From Hydractinia symbiolongicarpus (lineage: Eukaryota; Cnidaria; Hydrozoa; Anthoathecata; Hydractiniidae), in assembly GCF_029227915.1 (NCBI RefSeq), contig NC_079876.1, positions 22,322,001 to 22,386,000 of the forward strand: DNA of 64,000 nt. The letters run 5' to 3'. Position numbers and translations under genes: made by a program. Shown one piece after another: positions 1 to 11,359 of the stretch. Under the pieces are notes generated by a model. That model was not told where the DNA came from. It saw only the letters and a program-made list of their open reading frames with translations, and made no database searches. Numbering within the stretch: the first letter of the stretch is position 1; the number at the start of each line of letters is the position of its first letter.

Positions 1-670
1 ATTGATTTTTTGACATTTAGGTTTAAAATTGTTGGTAAAGGGCAGTATGGATCGTCATACTAAAAACGAAATTTTTTGTGTTCTTAACTGGTTGATTTTT
101 ACATTTTGTGTAACTTTGCGGGAGAGGATGGTATGCAACCGAAGTGACTGATTTTTCCAGATTTAAATTTGATGTTTTCCAAACTATCGCTTTTTCATAT
201 TTTTGTAAAAGCTTTTAAGGGAAAGACAATATTTAAAATGTGTAAAGAACTTATTTTTGTTGATTTGTGCTAACTCTTTGCAGGCCTCCTTTTTGACATT
301 TCAGAATAAAATACTGAGGGTTTTCAACATAATCAGTTATAAGATGTACATATTTGAGATGCGTTATTTCTAACATTGTTATTATCTGTGTTGTGACTGT
401 CGGTGTTGTAACTGTCGGTTTTGTGAAATTGGTGTTTTGAGTGTTGATGTTGTGAGTGTCTATGTTGTGAGTGTCTATGTTTAACTTTTTATCAACTAGA
501 TTTTGCACCTTGCATGCTGTTCTTTTTTATTTTGTGTAAGATTTGTGTGGAGGATTTAATGCTATTTGACATTTGATATTTGGTGTAAGATTTTAAAAAC
601 ATCTAAAGCAACCTATTTTTTCATTAGGCTTTTGCCTAAGTGGATTTTTCCACGGGCCTTATCGACTAGT
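1..670 (+). mobile_element. Helitron-like repeat, family A (left copy)
   Basis: Non-coding repeat that runs in from beyond the left edge and ends with a characteristic terminus at 634-670: a GTGGA/TCCAC hairpin, a ~12-base spacer, then CTAG followed by T. That layout is the classical 3' end of Helitron transposons. The body contains diverged internal repeats of a phrase like 'acattttgtgtaa'. The same body is present in reverse complement at 13024-13587 and from 18262 on, so this is a dispersed family. No Rep/helicase coding is visible, so it is non-autonomous. The Helitron assignment is inferred from the end structure. Confidence 0.6.
634..670 (+). repeat. Shared 37-bp terminus, copy 1
   Basis: Reads GCCTAAGTGG, ATTTTTCCAC, GGGCCTTATCGACTAGT. 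The stem GTGGA/TCCAC is followed by CTAG and a T. Related ends are at 1923, 7655, 13024 (reverse), 32873 (reverse), 45504 and 58768 (reverse, deleted). Confidence 0.75.
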
Positions 671-747
671 CTATATAATAATACGCCAGTTCTGTCTGTG
701 ACTTTTGCAAAGTGGATAAAATTTCTTTGAAAAAGTCCACAAAACAT

Positions 748-877
748 CACCTATATAATTGTTCTGTAAATTAGCAAACTTTGACGTTAGAGCAATATTG
801 ACGTCAAAGGATCGCCTATATATTTGTTCTGTAAATAAGCAAACTTTGACGTTAGAGCAATATTGACGTCAAAGGAA
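748..877 (+). repeat. Two-copy 65-bp tandem repeat
   Basis: Two near-identical units start at 748 and 813. Each contains 'gcaaactttgacgttagagc' and ends in an ATTGACGTCAAAGG segment with a perfect TGACGTCA octamer (799-806 and 864-871). Confidence 0.85.
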
Positions 878-1334
878 AGTATAATAAGATTAGTGAAGCC
901 ATTGCATTGCACTTATAAATTTAAGGCTAAATTACTTGGAAACGGGTGGAAATAACTGACGTCATCTCCTGCGTGGGTAGCTAGGGACTTCCTGGGACCA
1001 ATTTGGGTAACTTTTTTCACCAAATCCGTTTCGGAATGGACGGGTTAAGGACATCATCAAAAAACTTTTAAACCCTAATATCTCTGCATCTGTTTGTCAA
1101 AAGTACACGATCCTATACATTTCTTTGATCAGCGTTTCAAGATCTATACAATGAAGGCAGCAGGAATACAAATCTCTCAAAAAAAATTATTGTTAATTCA
1201 CGGGTCATTCCTGACGTCAGCAAAATTTTTAAACCCTCCTATCTCAATAACCGCTCATCAAAAGCACATGATCATATATATTTTCCTGATCAGTGCTTTA
1301 AGCTCTCCACAATAGAGGCAATGTGAAAACAAAA
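878..1334 (+). repeat. Helitron-like family B, partial copy without terminus
   Basis: Aligns by eye with 1395-1922 and 7105-7654, sharing 'gtttcggaatggacgggtt', 'gatcagcgttt' and 'aatagaggcaa' phrases. It lacks the hairpin/CTAG terminus, so it is a truncated or tandem partner of the next copy. The short reading frame in it (1094-1315) follows the repeat and is not conserved between copies. Confidence 0.6.
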
Positions 1335-1394
1335 TTCTAAATTTTTTATAGTGGATAAGTAACTACTTTAGAGTAACTTTTGAGTAACTATAAC

Positions 1395-1959
1395 ACTACT
1401 TTAACGTCAATATCCTATATTAAATTAATGAAGCCGGTACAGTGCACTTAAAACTTTGAGGCCAAATCACTTGGAAACGAGGTGGTGACGTCAATGATTT
1501 TTCACCGCGTGGGTAACTAGGGACCACCTGGGACCAATTTGGGTAAGTTTCCCAAACCTGGATCCCCGAATCCGTTTCGGAATGGACGGGTTGATGACGT
1601 CATCAAAAATCATTTAAACCACCATATCTCCGTAACCGTTTGTCAAAGGTACATGATCCTATACATTTTCTTGATCAGCGTTTAAAGATCTATACGTTGA
1701 AGGCAACAGGTATACAAATTTCTAAAAAAATAATTTTGTGTGTTTTCACGGGTCTTTGCTGACGTCAGCATAATTTTTAAACCCTCAGTTCATTAAAAGC
1801 ACATGATCGAGCTCTACACAATAGAGACAACGGATAAACTGAATTTCGTCAATTTGTTTTCGCATATGCACTGCTGACATCAGCAAAAGGTCTAAAATAA
1901 CCAATTTTTACATTGTCCTCCTGCCTAAGTGGATTTCTCCACGGGCCTTATCGACTAGT
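1395..1959 (+). mobile_element. Helitron-like family B, copy with terminus
   Basis: Second unit of the repeat at 878-1334, here ending with the shared terminus at 1923-1959 (CTAG at 1955-1958, then T). Its body is unlike family A although the end is the same, which is typical of non-autonomous Helitrons mobilised by one parent. It contains several TGACGTCA octamers (1486, 1595, 1760). Confidence 0.6.
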
Positions 1960-2540
1960 ATATATATATATGCATAGTAAAGATAAGTTATTATCTGTCA
2001 TTTTAGAAAAAGAAGATGGAAAAGAGAGGATTTTTTATTTAAATTTTATAGTTTTTTCTGTTTTTTTTTGTATTTTTGGTCAGCGCCGTCAGGTAGCTAT
2101 TTCGGCTTGCCTTTTTGTGTTCGTGTGTTATTCTGTCCGTCCCTAGTCAGCTTCCCGACCACCTTATTACCGCCTACTTAATCCAAAGGCCGTTTTCCAC
2201 CCATCAGCCAATCAGGATGCAGGAATCATGAGTTTCCAGAACCAAACGACATTTTAAAAGAAAGAAACTGATTTGATCAGATCAGATCTGAAATACAGCT
2301 AAAATATAAATAAAACCAAATATATTTCCGGTTTTGGCTGTCTGACTGGTAGTTACATCTCCGTACACTGAAGATCTCACTGGTTTTGTTGTTCGTTGAC
2401 CATCTTCAAGGCAAGTTTTTCTACTTTTCTATTTATTGTTTTATAGCTAGCTAGCTATTAGGTAGCTACCGTTAATGCATTTAAGTATTCCCAAACCTCA
2501 TCAGGTTTCTAATTTTTGCCAGTCGCACTGCATATAATAA

Positions 2541-2560
2541 GCTAGCTAGCTAGCTAGCTA
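2541..2560 (+). repeat. (GCTA)5 microsatellite
   Basis: Five perfect GCTA units. GCTA/TAGC-rich patches recur at 2446-2460, 21130-21290, 26740-26960 and 43020-43190, suggesting they belong to a dispersed repeat and are not independent microsatellites. Confidence 0.85.
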
Positions 2561-2950
2561 TATATTAACTGAAATATAGCTAGTTAATGACCTACTGTCC
2601 TAACTGCTAAAGCCGACATCAATAAAATGTTCGGTTCGTGTCATTTTTGCATATGAAAATGTGGTGGGCGGGCAAAAAAATTTGCCATCTTCGTTTAGGG
2701 TAGGCATCCATATGCTCACACTGCCAAACTAAGTGTTGATTCAACGTCACTTTGAAAACCCCCACCCCCACCCCCTGTCAGTAGTATCAGGCCATGGCAG
2801 TTGCAAAAGAGGTAGGTTTAGTCATGATGTTTCAATCGCAGTACGCTCTGCCATCATGATGACGGAAGTACATTCTGACCAAATGTAGTTTGTTTGATGC
2901 TACATGGAAGGTCCCCCTCTCTTCCGCTCGTAAACAGACAAGATCCGGGC

Positions 2951-3119
2951 ACTGTAAAATACGATTGTTTTATCAAATATATCTCTCTTGTATCTGTGCC
3001 CAAAGCGATAGGGGGTGGGGGTTGATCTTTCCGACGTTAATATCCATGGCAGAAAAAAATATCGCTTTGGGCCCAGAGACAGGAGAGATACATTTGATAA
3101 AACAATCGTATTTTACAGT
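2951..3119. repeat. Long hairpin with two 60-bp arms
   Basis: The arm 2951-3010 is the reverse complement of 3060-3119 with only about four mismatches; the loop is 49 bases. Transcribed from either strand it would fold into a stable ~60-bp stem. It could be a young fold-back MITE or a hairpin small-RNA precursor. Overlapping short reading frames on both strands here are a by-product of the symmetry. Confidence 0.85.
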
Positions 3120-3860
3120 TAAAATCAAAGTTGTCTGGCCAATTTTAGCACCCTGATATTTGTGTAGCATGTTTTGCATTTGTGATTATTTATTGTATTT
3201 GTGAAACTGCTTTCAAAGCTCGTAGTAGTGCACACAACTCTCTCCGTTACAGTGATGAACAAAGTAGCTCTTCTTCAACATGACTATTTTTTTCTTTAAT
3301 ACGGTCTTGATATACTTAGTAGCATTATCCTCATAATTTACTTTATGGGGCATTAATTTGGATTGTGAAATCGAAAATGGAGCTTTTGATGGTCCATAAT
3401 TTTCGCAAATTTTCCTTCTTGCAAAAGTTTCTTCCCTTTGTTTACAAAATATTGTGTAATTTTTTTTTCTTCTTTTCTTATAGGTCAAGCGAAAGAACAA
3501 CGGTTTACTTGGTTACTTGTTTACACACGTTTACCTTGTTACTATTTAATCTCTTGTCAGACTTGGACACTACCTTGATCTTACAATATACTTTTACATA
3601 TATATAACTTATAGAATAGATTTTTTTACAATAAAAAATAATATATATAAAAAATATATATAAAAATTTTACTGTTATACTTTGTTGTATTTTTACGATC
3701 TAGGCATATCGCATTGCTATTGGAACTTACGGTTCAACCACTGAGCTCAGTTCAGAACTACTGTTTCTGAAGAAATTTTCTCGCTCTTAAGGCCAGCTCC
3801 ATTCTGTTCAATTTTTGTGTAAATATTGCTTTGGCTTTTCTAATGGCTAGTGACGTTTAG

Positions 3861-4194
3861 TCCAACCCCGGGCCTGTCAACCCAGATAAAATAGTAATGG
3901 GCTCATTTCATCAAGGTCATTCTAGATTTGGAGAATCAGCGGGTAGCCAATGCGTGTGCAATGCTTTGTGGGCCATCTGTTACCCTTTTATTGCGTCTGT
4001 GCGTTACTGGACTGAATGGGATCTTGATCGTATTTTGACACTAGGGAATGATCTTTACGTCTGCCTAGGTTACACCAGTAGACGAACTGCCCAATTCAAT
4101 TGCAACTGAAAACGGGAATATTCAAATTGAAAAGTCAGATTCCTATTTATTTGAACTTTCGAGAAATAGTACTTCCTTTCTCCGTGCCCAGTAA
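3861..4194 (+). pseudogene. Transposon-associated cysteine-peptidase-like N-terminal domain, frameshifted
   Basis: Frame 1 from 3861 encodes a stretch rich in motifs of a repeat-encoded family I recall from cnidarian and fish genomes: 'NPGPVNPDKIVMGSFHQG', then 'FGESAGSQCVCNALW' with the probable active-site Cys, and 'WDLDRILTLGNDLY'. Around 4078 the frame shifts by +1 and the homology continues as 'VDELPNSI' and 'YLFELSRN' to a stop at 4192. A stop codon (3858-3860) also precedes it in frame. It is therefore a decayed fragment. The family looks like viral-tegument/OTU-type papain-like peptidases; that assignment is from memory. It may be a relic of an autonomous element, possibly the parent of the Helitron-like repeats nearby, which is inference only. 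Confidence 0.5.
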
Positions 4195-5582
4195 TATGCC
4201 AATTATCTCACGCTATCTCGCAGTGGAAACCAAGCATAAGAAGTGAGACAATATTTGAACTAATATCGTTATTCAGAGGAAAGTGGGTAAATTTTACTAT
4301 CTTGAAGCAGAAGAAAATTTTCTTTTTACTTTCGTGGATAAACAATTCTCACTCACACATTTAAAGTTCTCAGTCGCGCTGACCTCAAGGCCTAAAGGCC
4401 TCTAGTTTATATTTGAATAACCATTTCCGAATGAAAGTTATGCCATGTGTACCGTTATGCAACCTGTTTTTTGAAAAAAGAAAAAAACAGCAAAATGAAT
4501 AAGAAAAAACCTGATGACTCATCAGTAGATACCAGTGCAACTGTTTCGGGCAAATACTTCTAAACAGTTTCAATTGCACTGGATGCCCAGTAGGAGTAGC
4601 TAATTCCCACCGTATATCCAGTATACGTTTTATCATTCTTCCAAAAAAAAAGAATAGAAAAAAGATTTTAAAATTAATAAAAAAGCTTAACAATGTAATG
4701 TTTACCATAACAACAAACATTTTTTCCCACCACTCTTCTTAAGGATTAATTGAATTGTTTTTCCTTGCAGCTAATAAATGATAAAGGAGTGTCAAATATT
4801 CTATACCAAATATCTAAAAATATTTGACATGGCAATTTTCTTACGGGTGGAAGATAAATAATAATATATTGTTCGTTGTACTAATTTATAAATTTGCAAT
4901 TATATAGTAAGATACGGGAAGCATGTCTGTTTGGAACATAGATATTAGCTTCTGTAACTGCGCTAGTCTGGCACCCTTAATGGTGCTACGTCGCTAGGCA
5001 CCCTTGCGGTATGAAAAAGACGCCATTTTAGGAGATTGTACAAGGACTTTCCCACACCACCTCAAATGGTGTTAGAATGGCACCTCTAAAACTGTCAGTG
5101 AGGTGGCAAAAAAAAACTAATTTAAAAAACGATATAACAGGGTTACATGAACTCTTCACAAAAGTGAATATATTAATTCTCATAAAAATCTTTTAGGTGA
5201 GTCCAAATTGTAAAAGTACCTAGGGATCACTTTAAATTAGTTAAGATGTGGATGATTTTGTTTACGAATAAAGGATACTGGTATATGGTGCCTTAAGGCA
5301 CACGTATCAAAGGGCTTGATATTGCACAATATTTAGACTTCCTTTTGCATGCCCTGTTTGTTAAGGCAAAACTATTATAAAAATTTTATGGGCAAAGGAA
5401 GTGCTGAAATGAATGAGATAATTTCATGATTTCAACCACTAAATTTTGCTTGAATCGTCGCCACTTTCAGTTTCAGGTGGAGATTGTGCTGCTCAGATTC
5501 GTGACTGTATAGCACTAAATATTGTGTTTTGTGATCAAAGTACACTTTATACTCTGCACAAAAATCATCTAATAAAACTCAC

Positions 5583-5701
5583 CTAAAGCTGCTACTTTAA
5601 TCAGTATTGCATCCAGTTCACATTCCATCATTTTCTCTAATAGTTCAACTTGATTGCATTGCCACAAATATGCAAGTGATTGTACACCAAGACGTGAACA
5701 T
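5583..5701 (-). CDS. DPH6: DPH6 exon 5
   Basis: Acceptor ACATAG; first base completes Val. Encodes CSRLGVQSLAYLWQCNQVEL and on to DAILIKVAAL, ending one base into a Gly codon with donor GTGAG. The 3.2-kb intron 4 before it carries a Helitron-like copy. Confidence 0.93.
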
Positions 5702-8700
5702 CTATGTGGAAGATAAAAACATGCTTGAAATTGGAATGTGATTTAATCTATGCAATGTATGTTACCATCCACGTTATATTATGTATATAACCAGGTCAAA
5801 AATTGTCCTATTCGAGAACAATTGGTAAGTTATACTTTTCTGATCCATCTGTAATACGCTTAATATATGTTACCGTATTCTCAGCAAAATTAAAAAGAAG
5901 CATCATTAATACAGTATTGCCAAGGGGGAAGCTCATTTTGTTTTAAAATTTATTTACGAAATTGTTTCATACATTTGTTGACCCAATTATGTCAAAGTCA
6001 CAACAAATGCATTGAAAAATTTGAAAAGATGACAGAATACGAAAATCGTTTAGTTGTCAACAGAGACGCTCCATGGCCATCGATCGAAGCATGGTAGAAT
6101 TTAAATGGAAACCAAATTTAATAAAAACGCCATAAATCGATTTGATTGATGTCGATCGATTCGACCACATTCGTTTGAGTGGAAACCCGCCTTAGGGCTT
6201 GTTGCTAACAAAAAAGGGGTTTTAGTAAAGTTTTACACTTACAACAAAAATTAATACCCCAAATTGTTCATTATCCCAACTCTTATTTTATAATAATTTT
6301 GACACATAAAACAATGCAAAAAAAATCTTTCTTAGCAGATTTATTTAAACATGCTGACACTGTACAGTTCACTCTTATTTATTTTAAACAATATTTAACA
6401 CAAAATTACATCCTTGATAACAACGTATGCTTTCCTTGAATGACATTCAGTATTAAAAATTATGGTGCTAACATATTAGGAGAAAAAAATGGCCAATACT
6501 TTTGGATATAAAATTTAGTAGAGATTGGACAATCCCTGGCTATACCTGAGTAAATATTGAAACAAGTTTAGATCTTAATGGTCACACATGAGCATAAACA
6601 ATGAAAAAATGAAATTTTTAGATAAACATGAAAGCCTTATTCATGGTTAATTTGGGTTAATTTATGGCCTGTTGCCCTCAATATGATTTTTGTTAAAAAA
6701 TTAAAAATTATCACTTTCTAGCATTTATTGATAATCAACGTTATGAAAAAAATCTGAAGAACGGATCTGGAAGAAACCTGTGGCAAACTTAAATAAGATG
6801 TGAAAAAAACTATTTTTAGCTAATTTGGGCTGTTCTAGGGGTGTTGCCAAGTAACTTGATTTTTACCTCATATAAGACCAAATGAGATTCGTAGATAATG
6901 ATCTTTGCTAACAAATAATTATAATTTTTAGAGAAAAACTAAAAAACACATTTTTTTCAGCAAAATTTTAGGGTTTTTCCCAAATAAGTACAATTATGAT
7001 TTTTTTAAAAAAAAAATCTAAATAATACGTCTGTAACAGGCAAAGTTGGTGTGTTCATTTTCCATTAATGTCGCCAAAAAACATGTCTCAAATCTTAAAT
7101 TTTCTAAACTTACGGCATAACGTGAATTACTACTCTAACAGCAATATCTTAATTTAAATTAATGAAGCCATTACAGTACACTTAAAACTGTGTGGCCAAA
7201 TAACTTGGAAATGAGGTGGTGACATCAGTCATTTTTCACCGCGTGGTAACTAGGGACCACCTCAGACCGATTTGGGTAAGTTTCCCAAACCTGGGTCCCC
7301 GAATTCGTTTCGAAATGGACTGGTTGATGGCGTCATCAAAAAACATTTAAACCACAATATTTCCGTAAACGTTGCTTAAAAGTACACGATCCTACACATT
7401 TTCTTGATTACCGTTTCAAGACCTATACGATGAAGGCAACGGGTACACAAATTTCAAAAAAAAAAATCGTACTTTGGCACTTTCTTAGGAGTTCGTCGAA
7501 AACATATGATCCTACATCATGAACATATAATACATTATTTTAATCAGCGTTCCAACCTCTACACAATACAGGCAACGGATAAACTAAATTTTGCCAATTT
7601 TTTTTTGATTTTTTTGCTGACATCAGCAAAACACCTTAAAAAACTATTTTTTTTGCCTAAGTGGATTTTTCCATGAGCCTTATCGACTAGTTTATTAATG
7701 AGTAACTTTGTGCACAAAATTAGAAAAAACTAATAATTGAACTAATCTAGAGAAAAGCTGTGACATTATACGAACGGACAGATGCTAAAATTATAGGTCA
7801 CTTCACTATCGCTAGTGACCAAAAAATTCTTGTAAATTCAAACAACCTTATGAACGCTAAAAGGCGGATTTCACAAATAATTTGGTCAAAAATTTTCTGT
7901 TACAAAAACTTTCCACTAGAAAATAATTTGAATAATAAACTCAACAATAAGAGTGTTCTTCTATCTCCATTCTAAAGAGATCCAATGAGAAATCTGAAAT
8001 ACTCTAAATGCACATGCGTGCCACTGTTGTCTATTTTCTTCGCGCTCTTTAATTGAAATTAACAAATTGATATTCTTTTTTTATCTGAATGAAATAGACA
8101 AAAAACTTTTTTTCTGCGTGGCGTGGGTGCAAGAGCTGCAACCACGCCACATTCTGCTTAATAGGTTTCGAAAAGATAACGTTCTGAGCACGCGCATTGG
8201 TAATTTCAAACTTTCCTTTCAAGTTTGTTTTTCTTCCAGTTTGAGAATGAGTAGAAATATTTCAACTCGTATTCCAAATGATGAGGAGAAAATATTTTTG
8301 TCCAATTAAAAGGTGTAGAGATTGCTGAGGATGAATAATGTAAAAAAAAAATCTTAAAAGATGGCGTTTGACATGTCTACTGCAAAAACTTTAGAAAACA
8401 CAATAACTTGAATAAAAGAGACTGAGGAATGAAACAAAAATAAACAAAATAAACCGTAAAAGTCATTGACAAAAAATAAGTCAACAAAAATATTGACCAT
8501 TTTTTAAATTCAGTTACTGCTATAAAGAATCAGCAAGCCGCTGAAACAGATTCAATGAATGTAAAAATATCAATGGATAATCGCATTGGCATGGTCTGCA
8601 ACAACGAAATTTTGAGTACATGACAATAATTAGGGCTGAAAAATTTATGAATGCTGACGCAAATTTTCAAGGAAATGGAGTAGCTGATTGACTAAGTGCA

Positions 8701-11359
8701 CTATGTGGGAAACATTTTATTCTATTACCAAAATAATGTTATGTTATGTCATTTATCTTAGTGTTTCATTAAATTAGGCCTGATTATTGCCAAAATGCAG
8801 CCACCACTAAAAGAGGAAATATTCGTACGTACTTGTCCAGACACCAAATGTTAGGAGCTATTGCTATTAATGTTCAAATAGAACCTGGTCTTCATGTACT
8901 AGCAAAATGAACGGTATTGAAACAAACTTACACATTCTCAACTCGCACGCGTTGATAGTTTGACAAGATGGCTCCAGAAGATACACCATCAAATTCAATT
9001 TTTTCCTAACATAAAGAAAGTAGAAACACATTTACTATTAATTATAATTTTTACAACTTCTTCTTAGTCTCGGCTGCCATTTTTAGCACTTTCTTTGCAA
9101 TGTAATGACGACTTAAGTCATAAAGCAATCAGGCTAGAAAACAGTTATTCTACTGTTTCACCCTCAATTCAGAGCTAATTTTTGGTCAGAACCTTCCAAC
9201 AGGCTAACTGTGCTAGAGGTTTACTACCCCAACTAAACCACAGTGATTCAGATAATGCAGCTTAGCAGAAAGTAAGAAACACTAAACAGTTCTACCTTCA
9301 CTAGCTAAAAGATAACCTAACAATACACACTTTAATCTCTTTCAACAGTTCATACAAATCTTCGACTTCGTCGTCAGCAGACTTCTTGTATGTCGCACTT
9401 CGACACACTGAGGTTCCATTAATTGTACGTCGAAATAACGGCAAATCCAAAGCTTCAGCATAGTACTCGATAGCATGATGGCCAACCGTTTGATACATGT
9501 AGCTATCTAATTCATCTGGAAAAGATTAAAAATTCTCTTGAATTTAAAATATCTTGAGTTTAGAAAGGAAATTACAATTAGCAAGGTCAACGTTAGAATA
9601 TGCATTGGCACCACATGCTTTTTGTAACTTGTTTTTCTTCTTATTTAGTAACTAATTCAATCATTCATTTTTTCTTGTTTGTTAAAACCCCTTTTTGTAC
9701 ATGTTACAAATCTTTCTTGACTTATTTAGATAACATAAGTACCAGCAACAAGTGATAATAAAAGCACCTTTTTGTCAAAATATTTTTATAGAATAATATC
9801 TTGCAAGTGCGCAGTGAGCAATTTCAAAGTCGCTTCACAAATCTTCTTTATTGAATGTTACATATCTTCTTCGCTTAACGGACCGTGAAGAGACAGTCAT
9901 AAACTGTTACAGCAGTGATCTTATTCGCAAATTAACTGCTTATCCATTGTTCTCTGTTGCTATTTTAACCATTTACATATATTTTGTGAAAATTAATAAA
10001 TTAATGTTGAAATTCAATCAAGTTTTTAAAAACAAATACGTCTTCATTGTTCTTCAGCTTTCAGAATTTAAAAATTATCAGCATGCAAACACAATATAGT
10101 AGAACGTGGACCAGCAAACACTGAATTTTTTTATTTTTTTTTATATTGTTATCAAAGTTACAGCAAAAAACCTCCTCACTCAGTTTAAATGACATTCCAT
10201 AACAAGAATTTACCTGTATCTTTAGGTTTCAGGTTAGCAAGTGCAACAATTTCATGCCCATTTTTTACACAATGCATCATGTTGAAGCAGCTATCTTTGC
10301 CTCCACTGAGGAAAATTAGAAGTTGTTTTACAAGATTTTAACACAGTACCATTATTGTTTAAAAGGGGACTCCACAGCACAAGCATGTAATTTGATTTGT
10401 AAGAATCACACCCAAAATGCATTTTCATTACCAAGGAAAATGTTTCCTGGAAAGAATAAACGCAATAAGGTGGTGACATGGCTCAATCATCTACGAAAAG
10501 CAACGAAGGCAGGGTTTAAGTTAGCAGGTCACAATTTGGATTTGCGAATCAAAACGCCGCTTTTATGATTCATCATACAAAGAAAATGATGAAATTGTGA
10601 ACCCTAGTTTTTATCAATTGTTTTTATCACCTATTATTATAATTGGTTGTAGCAACAAAATAAACAATAACTATAATAAATGGATAAACGGCAATTCACC
10701 TAAAGTGCTTCCACACCACAGTTGTAAAAAGTTAGTACATTTTTGCAAACTAACTCTACATTACTATATTACTTTGAACCCTGGAAGGGAGGTCAAATAA
10801 ACGGTCAGAGTTACCATATTGAGTTAAAGGGAAATCACCAGGCAGTTTCTTGCTGCCTTTACTTGTATGTTTGTGATGTGGAATTTAAAAAGGCATTATA
10901 GGGATTTTATATAATTATCTATTAAATTTTAGAAGTAGCTCAACTATTTTCTTTTCTTTTTGTTCCTTTTTTTATTTTGTGTAGTTATATGTAAGTAAAA
11001 CTAAGTTAAGCTTGTTTTTGGCAAGTTTTAAGAAATAATGAAAAAGTAGTAAAAAGGTTGTTTGGTGGTGCTGAAAATAGTTTGATTTTTTAATCCTAAT
11101 TTTTTTGTTCCCAATTTACCCAAAATTAATTTTAAATTGTAATTACTGCCACAAACACCAGGTCACAATTTTGTTATTTTTCATACCCCATACAAATTTT
11201 CAAGTATCGTCAGAACTAAACTGAAAACAATTATTTTATTTCAATGAATTTAAATACAAACGATAAAAATTTGCTACACTTTTTCTCTTTAAGAATCCGT
11301 TTTTATGTTAAAAACATTATGAATATTTAAGGTTACCTTATTAATGCCACTACTTTCAT
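5583..11359 (-). CDS. DPH6: DPH6, diphthine-ammonia ligase (5' five exons)
   Basis: Catalyses the last, ATP-dependent amidation that turns diphthine into diphthamide on elongation factor eEF2 (cytosol). Five minus-strand exons splice without any frame break: 11359-11337, 10305-10214, 9515-9331, 9005-8932 and 5701-5583. The joined product starts MKVVALIS and carries the PP-loop SGGKDS (residues 8-13), 'HEIVALANLKP', 'DELDSYMYQTVGHHAIEYY', 'LPLFRRTI', 'EVEDLYELLKEIK', 'GAILSNYQRVRVENV', 'LAYLWQ' and 'DAILIKVAALG', all hallmarks of the family. About 164 of the ~267 codons usual in animals are here. The C-terminal exons with the CGEGGEYET motif should be left of the window. Every intron is GT-AG. 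Introns hold Helitron-like DNA and no other gene. Start choice: the ATG at 11359-11357 matches the family N-terminus exactly. Confidence 0.93.
5702..8931. other. DPH6 intron 4
   Basis: Contains the family B Helitron-like copy (7105-7691). The remainder (5702-7104, 7692-8931) is A/T-rich with homopolymer runs. I see no further exon on either strand; short frames at 7760-7975 and 8067-8309 have no recognisable motif. Confidence 0.6.
7105..7691 (+). mobile_element. Helitron-like family B, third copy
   Basis: Same order of phrases as 1395-1959 (for example 'aattaatgaagcca', 'gggaccacct', 'cccaaacctggg') and ends in the shared terminus at 7655-7691 with CTAG then T. It sits in DPH6 intron 4 opposite to the gene. 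Confidence 0.6.
8932..9005 (-). CDS. DPH6: DPH6 exon 4
   Basis: Acceptor GTTAG, phase 0. Encodes EKIEFDGVSSGAILSNYQRV and RVEN plus two bases of a Val codon; donor GTAAG. Confidence 0.92.
9331..9515 (-). CDS. DPH6: DPH6 exon 3
   Basis: Acceptor TCCAG. Begins DELDSYMYQTVGHHAIEYYA and ends EVEDLYELLKEIK in phase 0, donor GTGTG. This is the longest and best conserved exon in the window. Confidence 0.95.
10214..10305 (-). CDS. DPH6: DPH6 exon 2 (PP-loop)
   Basis: Acceptor CTCAG; the first base T completes Ser8. Encodes GGKDSCFNMMHCVKNGHEIV and on to LKPKDT. Ends one base into the next codon (donor GTAAAT). Confidence 0.92.
11337..11359 (-). CDS. DPH6: DPH6 exon 1 (start codon)
   Basis: Only 23 coding bases: ATG through ATA plus AG, encoding MKVVALI and two bases of Ser8. 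Donor GTAAC at 11336. The intron interrupts the first codon of the SGGKDS loop. Confidence 0.88.

Larger units (their letters stand above)
1960..5582. other. Non-coding stretch left of DPH6 exon 5
   Basis: Apart from the GCTA run, the hairpin and the peptidase-like relic, I see no gene here. 3600-3670 is almost pure A/T. 2170-2410 has CCAAT-type motifs and resembles repeat-derived DNA. If DPH6 continues to the left, this is its intron 5; I searched the minus strand for the CGEGGEYET-type motif of DPH6 and did not find it. Confidence 0.5.

Noticed and set aside
2890-3179. Overlapping short proteins on both strands
   Set aside because: Both come from the symmetric arms of the hairpin at 2951-3119.
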